DNA of 64,000 bases from Cohaesibacter intestini (GCF_003324485.1 NZ_QODK01000002.1:1054001-1118000), one strand, 5' to 3'. Positions 1-11,419 are shown, numbered from the stretch's first letter. The notes: generated from the sequence alone by a model not told the origin. Numbers and translations: made by a program.

Positions 1-1109
1 CGGCCTTCTTCCTGGCCACCAGTCTGTCGAAGGCAAATGCCCAACAGACTCCCAGTCTTGAAACCCAGACCGGCCCGATCGAAATCGAACAAATAGCCAC
101 ATTCGATCGTCCCTGGGGCATGGCCTTTTTGTCAAGAACACAGTTGCTGGTGACCGAACGAACCGGTGGTCTATGGCTGTTTGACACTGCATCAGGAGAA
201 AAGACGGCGGTTAAAAACCCGCCCTCAGCCCATGTCGCCGGTCAGGGCGGGCTGCTGGATGTCGCCCTCCACCCGGATTTCAGCCAGACCAACTGGGCCT
301 ATTTCACCCTCGCACGCCAGTCCGAAGGGGGCACGGGAACCACTCTGGTGCGGGCCAAATTGTCAGGTCTCGGAACGGGTTCACCAACCCTGTCGGATCA
401 GCAAACCCTGTATGAAGTCCTGCCCAGCGCCGGAACCTACCATTATGGCTCCCGCATCGCTTTTGCCGCGGATGGCAACCTCTATGTCACCTTCGGCGAC
501 CATGGGGTACGCCCAAGAGCGCAGGATGTCACCAACGCCTCTGGCTCGGTTATCCGCCTGACAGACGACGGATCGATCCCCGCTGACAATCCGTCCTTCG
601 GTGCCAATGCCAAAGAGGGACTATGGTCGATTGGCCATCGCAATCCGCAAGGTGCCGCCATCCATCCCGAAACCGGTCAACTCTGGACCGTTGAACATGG
701 CGCCCGGGGCGGTGATGAAATCAATCGTCCGGAAGCAGGCAAAAATTATGGCTGGCCAACCATTTCCTATGGCCGTCACTATTCCGGAGGCCGCATCGGC
801 GAAGGCACTCAGAAGGCCGGCATGGAGCAGCCGATCCACTATTGGGACCCATCCATAGCACCGTCCGGTTTGGCCTTTTATGATGGCGATCTGTTCCCCG
901 ACTGGAAAGGCAACCTGTTTGTTGGTGCCTTGAAGGACCAGAAACTGGTCCGCCTGACCCTTGAGGGAAACCGGGTCACCCATGAGGAAATTCTGCTTGA
1001 GCGGCTTTATGGTCGCATCCGCGATGTGCGCTCCGGCCCCGACGGTGCCCTTTGGTTGTTGACCGACTCCTCGCGTGGTGCCTTGCTACGGATCACCCCC
1101 GCCCGATGA
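1..1109 (+). CDS. PQQ-dependent sugar dehydrogenase family protein (5' partial)
   Basis: Soluble aldose/sorbosone dehydrogenase-type beta-propeller, expected to be periplasmic and PQQ-linked. The frame is open to the left edge. The first visible residues are hydrophobic and end in a signal-peptide-like AKANAQ stretch, so the ATG at 120 is internal and the true start lies outside the window. Family hallmarks are the early WGMAFL segment, GLLDVALHPDF, FGDHG, SIGHRNPQG and a late GPDGALWLLTD blade. These match the YliI/glucose-sorbosone dehydrogenase family. The substrate cannot be read from the sequence. An 11-bp hairpin follows the stop. Only a few signal-peptide residues appear to be missing. 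Confidence 0.9.
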   Translation, partial: AFFLATSLSKANAQQTPSLETQTGPIEIEQIATFDRPWGMAFLSRTQLLVTERTGGLWLFDTASGEKTAVKNPPSAHVAGQGGLLDVALHPDFSQTNWAYFTLARQSEGGTGTTLVRAKLSGLGTGSPTLSDQQTLYEVLPSAGTYHYGSRIAFAADGNLYVTFGDHGVRPRAQDVTNASGSVIRLTDDGSIPADNPSFGANAKEGLWSIGHRNPQGAAIHPETGQLWTVEHGARGGDEINRPEAGKNYGWPTISYGRHYSGGRIGEGTQKAGMEQPIHYWDPSIAPSGLAFYDGDLFPDWKGNLFVGALKDQKLVRLTLEGNRVTHEEILLERLYGRIRDVRSGPDGALWLLTDSSRGALLRITPAR

Positions 1110-1186
1110 TCCATCAATTTCCCTGCGCAATCCATCGAAACTATTCAATTGATTGATCGCAGAAAATGGCGTAATTCCGTTTGACC

Positions 1187-1216
1187 GGGCCGACAAGCCT
1201 CCCTTGTCGGCCCTTG
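1187..1216 (+). terminator. Hairpin after sugar dehydrogenase
   Basis: A perfect 11-bp stem (1187-1197 with 1203-1213) around a 5-nt loop, GC-rich and placed about 75 nt after the stop. The following T-run is weak, so it may be an imperfect terminator or only an mRNA 3' end stabiliser. Confidence 0.55.
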
Positions 1217-1265
1217 ATGACTTTATGACAGACCCGCCTCAAAAAATGTGTCCGGAAGTGATGCC

Positions 1266-2180
1266 ATGTCCCGTTTGACTGCCAATAGCCTGTTGTTGAT
1301 CGCCGCCATGGTCTGGGGCGCTGCCTTCGTGGCCCAATCCACCGCCATGGACTCCATCGGTCCGCTCAGCTTCACAGGCGTCCGCTTCCTTCTGGCCGCC
1401 ATCTCGGTCGCCCCCTTTGCCTATTTCGAGTGGCGCAAAAGCGAAAAACGCATTCCCCTCAGGGGCATGTTGCAAAGTGCCTTTGTCGGCGCAATCTTCT
1501 TCATTGCCATCACCTTGCAGCAATATGGCTTTTTCACCACCTCTGTCACCAATGCCGGTTTCCTGACTGCGCTCTATGTGGTCTTCACCCCGATCATGGG
1601 GATCGTGATCCTGCGCACCTGGCCCAATGCCTATATCTGGCCCATCGTGGCGATTGCCTTGATCGGAGCCTATCTGTTGGCCGGTAGACTGGAAAGCATG
1701 GCCGTCGGTGATCTGCTGAATGTCTTGAGCGGCCTGTTCTGGGCCTTGCAAATCATTCTGATCGGTCGGCTTGTCCTCCAATATGGCAATCCGATCACCA
1801 TTGCCTGCCTCCAGTTCCTCACAGCCGGTCTATTGGGCATGCTGTTCGGCCTGCCGATTGAAGGTCTGGCGCTGCACAATCTGACCGGTGCCTGGTTTGA
1901 AATCATCTATACTGGCGTCTTTTCAGGTGGCCTGTCCTTCACCTTGCAAGCCATCGGCCAGCGCTACACGCCACCAGCCGATGCTGCCATTCTGCTGTCG
2001 AGCGAAAGCCTGTTCGCTGCGATTTTCGGCGCTTTGTTGCTCCATGAACGACTCACGGGCAGTCAAGTGGTCGGATGTGCGATGATCTTTTCCTGCATTC
2101 TTCTGGTCGAATTGCTGCCTCTGATCAGCCGCAAACTGCGCCGCTCCGGTGACAAGCCACAGGCAAAACAGCCCGCCTGA
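1266..2180 (+). CDS. DMT superfamily (EamA) transporter
   Basis: Inner-membrane drug/metabolite transporter with two EamA repeats and about ten hydrophobic segments in 304 residues. The first repeat opens with LLIAAMVWGAAFVAQ and GVRFLLAA. The second repeat contains FSGGLSFTLQAIGQ and ILLSSESLFAAIFGALLLHERL, a typical EamA ending. The substrate is unknown. I chose the ATG at 1266 because GGAAG lies about 8 nt upstream; a GTG at 1248 would add six residues. The gene stands alone and ends inside a terminator hairpin. Confidence 0.88.
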   Translation: MSRLTANSLLLIAAMVWGAAFVAQSTAMDSIGPLSFTGVRFLLAAISVAPFAYFEWRKSEKRIPLRGMLQSAFVGAIFFIAITLQQYGFFTTSVTNAGFLTALYVVFTPIMGIVILRTWPNAYIWPIVAIALIGAYLLAGRLESMAVGDLLNVLSGLFWALQIILIGRLVLQYGNPITIACLQFLTAGLLGMLFGLPIEGLALHNLTGAWFEIIYTGVFSGGLSFTLQAIGQRYTPPADAAILLSSESLFAAIFGALLLHERLTGSQVVGCAMIFSCILLVELLPLISRKLRRSGDKPQAKQPA

Positions 2181-2197
2181 CAAGCGGGCGAATTTTT
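2171..2197 (+). terminator. Rho-independent terminator after DMT transporter
   Basis: GCCCGC (2171-2176) pairs with GCGGGC (2184-2189), followed by GAA and a run of T. The stop codon of the transporter lies in the loop. Confidence 0.65.
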
Positions 2198-2280
2198 CCG
2201 TCCGACACCCTTCATATTCCTGATTTGTTCCCTTATATTGAGTCTTCGACGCGCACGGATACAATTGAGGGGCTTTCTCC

Positions 2281-4944
<2,664 letters not shown>

Positions 4945-4945
4945 A

Positions 4946-4972
4946 GGGGGGAGGCGCAAGCCTCCCTTTTTA
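4946..4972 (+). terminator. Rho-independent terminator after uvrB
   Basis: GGGAGGC (4949-4955), loop GCAA, GCCTCCC (4960-4966), then five T. It lies directly after the uvrB stop. Confidence 0.88.
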
Positions 4973-5018
4973 AACGGCACGCCATCTATGCATGAGAGAC
5001 AAGAGCTGCTTGATATAT

Positions 5019-5543
5019 CTATTGGCTTCGTTTGAGATCAACGCAATAGAGCCAGAACGCCATGCATCCAAGCGCCAGCACAAAGACATGCGGCATCATG
5101 ACATTGGCTTTGAAGATGAGGCCGAGCCAGTCAAACTCACCCCAATTTGGTCGCCACGAAGAATAAATATTGAAGTCTATTTCCCCATCCACTGCGCAAG
5201 CAATGTTCTCTTCGAGCGCCTTGATCCGCGGAACATAGGCATTTTGATAGCTCTTCCAGACCGCATCGGTGATCCAGAAAGGCAGAGCAGACAAAGCCGC
5301 AAACAACATCGTCATCGCCCCTGCCCGTGTACGCGGCCTTGCATAGACCGCAAGAATGGTCGCCAGCCCGATGGTCACCGACCAACCTTTCAAGGCCAAT
5401 GCATGCTGATTGAAACTCTCATAGGTGAGATAGATCAGTTCAGATTCTTTGATGACAGCGTCACAGGTCAAAACCGGGTCCAGCCTTCCAACAAACAGCG
5501 CCAAAGCACCACTATAAGGCGCACCTGAGAACCAATACAACAC
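5019..5543 (-). CDS. Hypothetical multi-pass membrane protein
   Basis: A 174-residue protein I do not recognise. It starts at a GTG. Hydrophobic segments occur near the N-terminus, around residues 52-67 (GWSVTIGLATILAVYA), around 77-92 (MTMLFAALSALPFWI) and near the C-terminus (VMMPHVFVLALGCMAFWLY). A hydrophilic loop with aromatic residues separates the last two. It is convergent with uvrB and divergent from ccdA. No catalytic motif is visible. Codon use resembles its neighbours, so I take it as a real gene of unknown function. Confidence 0.6.
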   Translation of the reverse strand: MLYWFSGAPYSGALALFVGRLDPVLTCDAVIKESELIYLTYESFNQHALALKGWSVTIGLATILAVYARPRTRAGAMTMLFAALSALPFWITDAVWKSYQNAYVPRIKALEENIACAVDGEIDFNIYSSWRPNWGEFDWLGLIFKANVMMPHVFVLALGCMAFWLYCVDLKRSQ

Positions 5544-5629
5544 CCAACGGAATTGTGATTCCCAGTTGATTCCAGCAGCCGCTATAGAAGGGTTAGTCCT
5601 TGACGGAACCCAAGAGAGTGTAGCATCGC

Positions 5630-6343
5630 ATGGAACTTGTCTTTGCTTACGGCGCCGGTCTGCTGACCCTGATCAATCCCTGTGTCCTGCCGGTTTTGCC
5701 GATTGTACTGGCCTCTGCCCTGTCGGAAGACCGCCGCGGTCCGGTAGCCTTGGCGCTTGGCATGTCGATCTCCTTTGTCAGCTTCGGCCTGTTGGTTGCC
5801 TCAGCGGGGCATGCTATCGGGCTGGATGAACGCATTTTGGGACAAATTGGCGCGAGCCTGATGTTGGCGTTCGGCCTGATCCTCCTTGTGCCCGCCTTTG
5901 CCAGCCGCTTTGAGACAGCTACCGCAGGCTTTGCCGCCAAAGCCGACAGTCAACTTTATCAATCCAATCTGACAGGGTTCAAGGGCCAGTTCTTTGCCGG
6001 TCTGTTGCTCGGAGCCGTCTGGTCCCCTTGCATTGGTCCAACCCTTGGCGGAGCCATTGCGCTGGCCAGTCAGGGAGAAAATCTCCTTTGGGCCACCGCC
6101 ATCATGATTGCCTTTGCCGCCGGTGTCTCGACCCTCATTCTGGGCCTTGGCCTTGGGGCAAAGAATGCCATCCGCAGCCGGGCGCAGGCCCTGCGCGCCG
6201 TAGCTGAAAAATCCAAGCCACTGATGGGTCTGCTCTTCATCGCCGTCGGCCTGATGATCCTGCTCGGCGTCCATCACTGGTTCGAAGCATGGGCCGTCGA
6301 GCATCTGCCCTACTGGCTGCAAGACCTTTCTGTCGCGCTCTAG
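5630..6343 (+). CDS. Cytochrome c biogenesis protein CcdA family
   Basis: Membrane thiol-disulfide electron carrier of the CcdA/DsbD transmembrane family, 237 residues with about six helices. The signature TLINPCVLPVLPIVLASAL in the first helix and the AVWSPCIGPTLGGAIALAS segment in the fourth each carry one of the two conserved cysteines next to Pro. The family moves electrons from cytoplasmic thioredoxin to periplasmic partners. The next gene encodes an exported CxxC thioredoxin-fold protein, a likely redox partner, so the two probably form an operon. Confidence 0.9.
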   Translation: MELVFAYGAGLLTLINPCVLPVLPIVLASALSEDRRGPVALALGMSISFVSFGLLVASAGHAIGLDERILGQIGASLMLAFGLILLVPAFASRFETATAGFAAKADSQLYQSNLTGFKGQFFAGLLLGAVWSPCIGPTLGGAIALASQGENLLWATAIMIAFAAGVSTLILGLGLGAKNAIRSRAQALRAVAEKSKPLMGLLFIAVGLMILLGVHHWFEAWAVEHLPYWLQDLSVAL

Positions 6344-6414
6344 CTGCCCAAAATGATCACCAAGGCCACATCAACCGTAGAAATGCCAAATGCATCTTTC
6401 AGGGAGACACAACC

Positions 6415-6804
6415 ATGATCCGATTTTTCGCCCTTCTGAGCTTCCTCGTCATGACCAGCGTTGCATCCGCCTCTGACGTCATGGACTACAAACCCGGCCT
6501 CATTCAGTCCTTGCTGAAAGAGGGCAAGACCGTCTTTGTCGATTACAAAGCCAGCTGGTGCACCACCTGCGCCGCGCAGGAGCGGGTGATCGAGCGCTTG
6601 CGGTCCGAAAATGATGTCTATGACAAGGCGCTAACCTTTGTCGCCGTTGACTGGGACAATTATCGCGACCACGAGGTCACCACCTCGCGCAACATTCCCC
6701 GCCGTTCCACCCTGCTGGTGCTTAAAGGCGATCAGGAACTCGGTCGCATCGTTGCAGGCACCTCGACCAAGGAAATCAAGGCCCTGCTCGACAAGGGCCT
6801 CTGA
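6415..6804 (+). CDS. Exported thioredoxin-family protein
   Basis: A 129-residue protein with a signal peptide (MIRFFALLSFLVMTSVASA) and a thioredoxin fold with active site WCTTC. The segment VFVDYKASWC resembles DsbD C-terminal or TlpA-like reductases. It probably receives electrons from the upstream CcdA-like protein and reduces a periplasmic target that cannot be identified here. I chose the ATG at 6415 because it begins the signal peptide and has AGGGA upstream; the frame is open to 6289 but overlaps ccdA. A terminator follows. Confidence 0.88.
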   Translation: MIRFFALLSFLVMTSVASASDVMDYKPGLIQSLLKEGKTVFVDYKASWCTTCAAQERVIERLRSENDVYDKALTFVAVDWDNYRDHEVTTSRNIPRRSTLLVLKGDQELGRIVAGTSTKEIKALLDKGL

Positions 6805-6817
6805 CCATACCCACAAA

Positions 6818-6843
6818 GAAGGGAGCCACTTGGCTCCCTTTGC
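6818..6843 (+). terminator. Rho-independent terminator after ccdA-thioredoxin pair
   Basis: GGGAGCC (6821-6827), loop ACTT, GGCTCCC (6832-6838), then TTT. The stem extends by AA/TT pairs. Confidence 0.8.
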
Positions 6844-6929
6844 TCGTTCCATGCGCTGCTTTATTGGCAGACATGGATTGGAGCCGGATCAAGCCCGAAC
6901 TGCAAGCCTCTTTCCTGACATCCCCAGCC

Positions 6930-6969
6930 ATGGCTTCTTCATGGCTGCTTCTTCATGGCTGCATCTTCA
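6930..6969. repeat. Short imperfect tandem repeat
   Basis: Three units beginning ATGGCT (11, 14 and 14 nt: ATGGCTTCTTC, ATGGCTGCTTCTTC, ATGGCTGCATCTTC) in the 270-nt gap before the RlpA-like gene. I saw no other structure in this gap. Confidence 0.6.
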
Positions 6970-7074
6970 TTGCAACGCACCATACTCTTGCCATTTTGAT
7001 CGATCAAACAGTGCCCCTGCCGCATCTGGGATAGCCTTGCGGTCACCCAATGCACCGACAGGGAGTTCCGGTTG

Positions 7075-7542
7075 ATGAAGCATGTTAGCCTATATGCGCT
7101 TGTGGCGAGCGCCAGCCTGCTCTTTTTGGCTGTGCTGATGGATGTCAGTCGCGCGACGGAATGGAACAATTGCGGCAAGGCTTCGTGGTATCAGCTCACG
7201 ACGCGCACCGCGTCCGGCGAATATGCCAACCCGGACAAGATGACTGCAGCCCACCGCAAGCTGAAATTTGGCACCCATGTAGAAGTGCGCAACATGCGTA
7301 ACAACAAAACGGTCATTGTCCGGATCAATGACCGCGGGCCCTTCATCAAGGGCCGTATTATCGATGTGACCCGCGCAGCTGCCATCAAGCTTGGCTTCAA
7401 GAATGCAGGGACCACCAAGGTCTGCTATCGCGTCGTGACAAAAGAGCATGCGGTCAACAACGCACCAAAGGCCCGGCCACACACCCCACCCAAAAGCCTG
7501 CCGAAAAGCAAACCTCAAACGGCACCTGAGAAGTCACTCTGA
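7075..7542 (+). CDS. RlpA-like septal ring lytic transglycosylase (double-psi beta-barrel)
   Basis: A 155-residue exported protein: an N-terminal signal segment, then a double-psi beta-barrel with GKASWYQLTTRTASGE, MTAAHRKLKFGTHVEVRN, VIVRINDRGPFIKGRIIDVTRAAA and LGF. The last are the classic RlpA hallmarks. It lacks the SPOR domain of long RlpA proteins and ends in a Pro/Lys-rich tail (HTPPKSLPKSKPQTAPEK). It probably acts on glycan strands at the septum or envelope. I chose the ATG at 7075; a TTG lies one codon upstream. There is no lipobox cysteine after the signal segment. Confidence 0.88.
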   Translation: MKHVSLYALVASASLLFLAVLMDVSRATEWNNCGKASWYQLTTRTASGEYANPDKMTAAHRKLKFGTHVEVRNMRNNKTVIVRINDRGPFIKGRIIDVTRAAAIKLGFKNAGTTKVCYRVVTKEHAVNNAPKARPHTPPKSLPKSKPQTAPEKSL

Positions 7543-7560
7543 ATCACGCCCTCAACGCCC

Positions 7561-7812
7561 TCAACGCGGGCCGGGCTTTTGCTCCAGCGCATAGAGCGCT
7601 TCGGTATAATCGTCCATCTTCTTCTCAAGCAAAGCCCGCGCATCCAGCAATCCGCGATTGTAGAAGACCGGTGCCATGTAACGGGCCAGATGATCGAGCA
7701 GAAACTCCGCCTCAAAGCGCCCCAGCTCGAAGTCTAGCTCCTCGGCGACATACGCGCTGAGCAGTTCAACCAGATGCGCCTTTTCTCCGGGTGTTAACGT
7801 GACCTCGGTCAT
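7561..7812 (-). CDS. DUF2164 family protein
   Basis: An 83-residue soluble protein matching the DUF2164 pattern: a helical N-terminus ending in VAEELDFELGRFEAEFLLDHLARYMAPVFYNRG, then LLDARALLEKKMDD. The LLDH...P..YN.G..DA core is characteristic. The function is unknown. It lies 24 nt downstream of the MBL-fold hydrolase on the same strand, so the two may be co-transcribed. Confidence 0.8.
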   Translation of the reverse strand: MTEVTLTPGEKAHLVELLSAYVAEELDFELGRFEAEFLLDHLARYMAPVFYNRGLLDARALLEKKMDDYTEALYALEQKPGPR

Positions 7813-7836
7813 CCCACAATCCTCAGAGATGATACG

Positions 7837-8472
7837 TCAAAGATTTTGCAGGAACGGATTGTTCCGTCGCTCTTCGCCGATATTGGAATGATTGCCATGG
7901 CCACAAATGAAGGCCACATCATCGCCCAACGGCAGGATCTTGTCGCGGATCGAAGCCATCAGGGTGTCATAGTCGCCGCCGGGCAAATCGGTCCGGCCAA
8001 TTGAGCCATTGAACAAGACATCCCCCATGATGGCAAACTGCGCATCTTCATTATAGAAAACCACATGGCCCGGCGCATGACCGGGGCAATGCAATACATC
8101 AAAGGCCATGCCGGCAATATCCACCTGATCCCCTTCAACCAGCCAGCGATCCGGCTCGCATGGTTTGGCTTCTGGCAGTCCGAACTGGATCGCCTGATCG
8201 GCCACCCGCTCCATCAGCATCCGGTCCGCTTCATGCGGGCCTTCCACCTCGACATCCAGCGCGTCGCGCAGCTCGGCCGCTCCCCCCACATGATCAATAT
8301 GCCCGTGGGTGATCAGGATGCGTTCCACCTCGATCTTTTCATGCTCCAGCACCTTGAGGATCTGAGGCACATCCCCGCCCGGATCAATCACGACCCCCTT
8401 GCCGGTTTCTTCGTCCCAAATCAGCGTGCAATTCTGCTGAAATGGCGTCACGGGAACAATCGCTACTTTCAT
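7837..8472 (-). CDS. MBL-fold metallo-hydrolase (glyoxalase II-like, YcbL type)
   Basis: Cytosolic metallo-beta-lactamase-fold hydrolase of 211 residues. Metal-binding motifs are THGHIDHVGG, the downstream HCPGHAPGH, GDVLF and the final GHGNHS. The short length and the late GSIGRTDLPGGD and GEERRNNPFL segments point to the YcbL/type II glyoxalase-like subgroup rather than GloB, which carries an extra C-terminal substrate domain. Its likely substrate is a thioester such as S-lactoylglutathione, by family analogy only. Confidence 0.88.
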   Translation of the reverse strand: MKVAIVPVTPFQQNCTLIWDEETGKGVVIDPGGDVPQILKVLEHEKIEVERILITHGHIDHVGGAAELRDALDVEVEGPHEADRMLMERVADQAIQFGLPEAKPCEPDRWLVEGDQVDIAGMAFDVLHCPGHAPGHVVFYNEDAQFAIMGDVLFNGSIGRTDLPGGDYDTLMASIRDKILPLGDDVAFICGHGNHSNIGEERRNNPFLQNL

Positions 8473-8762
8473 GATGCTGTCCTGTCTTGCGCACCATCGT
8501 TGGCTGCGCGGATGAGTAATATGGTTCGCGGCGGCAAAACCGATGCGAAGCGCTTTGCCCCATGCTTAGCCTGTTTCGTGACAAAATCCAATCCGACCTT
8601 CCTTGGGATCACCACCCTTGAGAAGGGTCTCATCGGTCATGGTCATCGCCTTGGCCGGAGCCTGTTTGTTGCCGCATGCGCCTGCTCCATCATCTTTGGG
8701 TGAACAGGCCTGCGCGAAAGTGGCACAATCAAAACGAGTCAGTTATCCTTGCGTCCAGTCGT
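8473..8762. other. Gap between divergent genes
   Basis: About 290 nt between the hydrolase start and the repeat that precedes the next gene. It must hold promoters for both directions, but I could not pick out a convincing -35/-10 pair. The long plus-strand ORF that overlaps here is a shadow of the hydrolase gene. Confidence 0.4.
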
Positions 8763-8809
8763 TTCTTCAGGCCAGTACTATTCTTCAGGCCAGCACTATT
8801 CTTCAGGAG
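8763..8809 (+). repeat. 18-bp tandem repeat whose last partial unit carries an RBS
   Basis: Two units (8763-8780 and 8781-8798, one mismatch: TTCTTCAGGCCAGTACTA and TTCTTCAGGCCAGCACTA) and a partial third (8799-8809). The third diverges to TTCTTCAGGAG and so supplies the AGGAG ribosome-binding site of the gene at 8818. Confidence 0.8.
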
Positions 8810-8817
8810 CGTTGGTG

Positions 8818-9537
8818 ATGCAATTCAGGCAATCGATCAAAGGGTACGAAAGACAAGCGCCCGCGGCCACTGCAAGGCAGCCCCAATCCCAGTCGATTTT
8901 CTGGCTATTTGGTTTTTTATGCCTGTTCGCTCTTGTGTTTTGCGCCTCTCTGGCGCAAGCCGCCAACATTCCCATCCCACAACGTCTGATCGACAATCAC
9001 CGCGCCACAATGGGCTGCTGGCTGGCAGACATCGACGATGACGAACTCTCAGACAAGGCGATTTACATCGATCTGGGTGTCCAGAAGCTTTATGGTTTCA
9101 TCTGCTCGTCCAGCCTGTCAGGCGACAGCTACCGGCTGTTTCAGGTCGAGGATGGGCGAGATGAATGGGCCAACCTGATCTCGTTTCCTCAACTCGACAC
9201 CAAGCTGGGCTGGTATGCCACCAGCCAGCTGCAAAAACCCACATGGGATGAAAAGAAAAAGCTGCTGCGCTCGGAAATTCCGAAACAGGGCTCGGCCAGT
9301 TCCTGCCGCCAGTTCAGCATCTATTCCTGGCAGAAGGACCGCTTTTTCATCGCCCAGATTGGCTTGGCCGGTGACTGCAAGGAAAAGGAAGATGCCGACA
9401 AGGATCTGATCATATATCCCTTCGTTGCCGAAGTGGAAGAAGGCAAGGCTGCAGGAACCGCACCCGGTGACGAAACGGAAGCAACCACCGACAAGGATGC
9501 GGATTCAGCGGAAAAGTCGGAAAAGAAGGCCAACTGA
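8818..9537 (+). CDS. Hypothetical exported protein with acidic/lysine-rich tail
   Basis: A 239-residue protein I do not recognise. After a hydrophilic N-terminus of about 30 residues comes a long hydrophobic segment (FWLFGFLCLFALVFCASLAQA) ending in a plausible signal-peptidase site. The mature part has several cysteines (MGCWLAD, GFICSS, SSCRQF, GDCKEK). The tail is rich in Glu, Asp, Thr and Lys. I chose the ATG at 8818 because AGGAG lies 8 nt upstream. The frame is open to 8749, but that extension would only translate the tandem repeat. Confidence 0.7.
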   Translation: MQFRQSIKGYERQAPAATARQPQSQSIFWLFGFLCLFALVFCASLAQAANIPIPQRLIDNHRATMGCWLADIDDDELSDKAIYIDLGVQKLYGFICSSSLSGDSYRLFQVEDGRDEWANLISFPQLDTKLGWYATSQLQKPTWDEKKKLLRSEIPKQGSASSCRQFSIYSWQKDRFFIAQIGLAGDCKEKEDADKDLIIYPFVAEVEEGKAAGTAPGDETEATTDKDADSAEKSEKKAN

Positions 9538-9639
9538 GCCGAGATCATTTGACAGTCCCCGCCCGCTCGTCCATTAGGGCGCATCCGGTCTTGGCCCGCC
9601 CTTGGGCCCAGGCACCACCCGTTGCAACCCGAGCATGCC

Positions 9640-10497
9640 ATGAACTATCGCCACATCTACCATGCAGGCAATTTCGCTGACTGCCTGAAACATATCGTGC
9701 TAACGCGCATCCTGACCTATTTGCAGAAGAAGGACAAACCCTGCTTCTGTCTGGACAGCCATGCCGGTATCGGTGCCTATGATCTGTCGAGCGAGGAAGC
9801 TCAGAAGACCGGAGAGTGGCAACAGGGCATCGCCCGCCTGATGGGCCCGGATGCAGCCCCGCTGCCCGCCAACATTGCCCAGATGTGCGAGCCTTATCTG
9901 GCGATCATTCGCAAGTTGAACCCCGAAGGTCCGATCACCACCTATCCCGGATCACCGCTTCTGATGGCCGAAATGGCCCGCCAGCAGGACCGCGCCTTCT
10001 TTGTCGAAAAGCATCCCGACGATGCCGAGACCCTGAAGCAGACCATCCGCCGCGACCGCCGCTTCCATATCCGTCAGGAGGACGGTTGGAACGCCATCAA
10101 AGGCGACCTGCCGCCGCAGGAGCGCCGTGGCATGGTGCTGGTTGACCCGCCTTTTGAGGAAAAGGGCGAGTTCAATCGCATGATCTGGTACTTCACCCAA
10201 GGCTACAAGCGCTGGGCCAATGGCATCTATTGCCTCTGGTACCCGATCAAGGCCCGCCGCGATGTTGACGAGGCCGCGGGCATGCTCAAGGCCGAAGGCA
10301 TCGACAATATCCTGCGCGCCGAGTTGGTGATCAACAAGCTCGACACGGCCAAACGCCTCAACGGCACCGGCATGTTCATCATCAATCCTCCTTTCATGCT
10401 GCATGACGAATTGTCTGCCCTGCTGCCGTTCCTTGCGGAGCGCCTTGGCGAGACGGCGCGCCGGTCCCATCTTGAATGGATCGCGCCGCCACGCTAG
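9640..10497 (+). CDS. rlmJ: 23S rRNA (adenine(2030)-N6)-methyltransferase
   Basis: SAM-dependent methyltransferase that modifies A2030 of 23S rRNA. It is 285 residues long, close to the E. coli enzyme. Diagnostic features are the N-terminus MNYRHIYHAGNFADCLKH, LDSHAGIGAYDL, the catalytic DPPF motif in VLVDPPFEEKGEF, and FIINPPFML near the end. The ATG at 9640 is chosen because it gives the conserved N-terminus; the frame is open six codons upstream. The RBS is weak. Confidence 0.95.
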   Translation: MNYRHIYHAGNFADCLKHIVLTRILTYLQKKDKPCFCLDSHAGIGAYDLSSEEAQKTGEWQQGIARLMGPDAAPLPANIAQMCEPYLAIIRKLNPEGPITTYPGSPLLMAEMARQQDRAFFVEKHPDDAETLKQTIRRDRRFHIRQEDGWNAIKGDLPPQERRGMVLVDPPFEEKGEFNRMIWYFTQGYKRWANGIYCLWYPIKARRDVDEAAGMLKAEGIDNILRAELVINKLDTAKRLNGTGMFIINPPFMLHDELSALLPFLAERLGETARRSHLEWIAPPR

Positions 10498-10578
10498 AAG
10501 CAAAGCGTGCGACACAAAAGGCAAGGATGGTCAGCCGAGCGGACAACCGGGCGCGGCCCATCCTTCATGGGGAACAAT

Positions 10579-11241
10579 ATGGCCATACACACAAAGCTTG
10601 TGGCATTGCTCACGACCCTTATGCTCTTTCCGCTGGCGTTTGATAAAGCGCAGGCCGACCGGGCTGGAGACTTCGATTATTACCTCCTCGCCCTGTCATG
10701 GTCCCCCTCCTATTGCGCCGATGATGGCCGACAGGGACGCGACAAGTTGCAGTGCTTTTCGGGCCGTCCCTATGGCTTTGTCATTCATGGTCTTTGGCCG
10801 CAACATGAAAGCGGCTACCCGGAATTTTGTCGCTCCTCGCACCGCAAGCCCTCCGACAAACTTGTCGACCAGATGCTGAAATATTCCCCAAGCCGCGGCC
10901 TGATCCATCATGAATGGAAGAAGCATGGCAGCTGCACCGGGCTGTCACCCCTTGACTATTTCCGCAAGGCCGTCAAAAGCTACAAATCGCTAAAGCGCCC
11001 AAGCCAGTTGGTGGGTCTGGAGCGTCCCCTGCTGATGACAGTCAAGCAAATCCGCGACGCCTTTCTCAACGCCAACCCGGATCTGCCGCGCGACAGCGTG
11101 CTGGTGACCTGCAAGCGGAACAAGCTGCGCGAGGTGCGGATTTGCTTTGACAAACAGGGAAGCCCACGCGCCTGCAGCCCCTCCGCATTCAAAGGGGCCT
11201 GCCGAGATCGGGGCAAGCTGCGCATTCTGGCTGTGCGATAA
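10579..11241 (+). CDS. Ribonuclease T2 family protein, secreted
   Basis: Exported acid-type endoribonuclease of 220 residues. A signal peptide (MAIHTKLVALLTTLMLFPLAF...AQA) precedes the T2 catalytic segments CAS-I FVIHGLWP and CAS-II HHEWKKHGSC. Each contains a catalytic histidine. YYLLALSWSPSYC is the usual T2 opening. Cysteines are spaced as in the family. I chose the ATG at 10579, which starts the signal peptide and has GGGGAA upstream; earlier in-frame starts would add a basic leader. Its likely role is scavenging periplasmic RNA. Confidence 0.92.
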   Translation: MAIHTKLVALLTTLMLFPLAFDKAQADRAGDFDYYLLALSWSPSYCADDGRQGRDKLQCFSGRPYGFVIHGLWPQHESGYPEFCRSSHRKPSDKLVDQMLKYSPSRGLIHHEWKKHGSCTGLSPLDYFRKAVKSYKSLKRPSQLVGLERPLLMTVKQIRDAFLNANPDLPRDSVLVTCKRNKLREVRICFDKQGSPRACSPSAFKGACRDRGKLRILAVR

Positions 11242-11419
11242 TGTCGCACTTTTCCGGGCCCTGTCACGCCATTGTGACCTGCATCCGCTACCCCTCATCC
11301 CGGACAGCCACCAGCCGCAGAATTCTGCCACCTTTCGCCCAGAACGTGTGATTTCTTTCTTGACCTAGGCAAACGAACAGGCAAAGCTGCTGGAAAATCA
11401 CATTCGGGGAGCAGACAGA

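Noticed and set aside
2181-2280. SOS (LexA) box upstream of uvrB
   Set aside because: I looked for GAAC-N7-GTTC; only isolated GTTC is present.
8065-8703. 212-codon plus-strand frame
   Set aside because: Mostly antisense to the MBL-fold hydrolase, whose motifs are complete on the minus strand.
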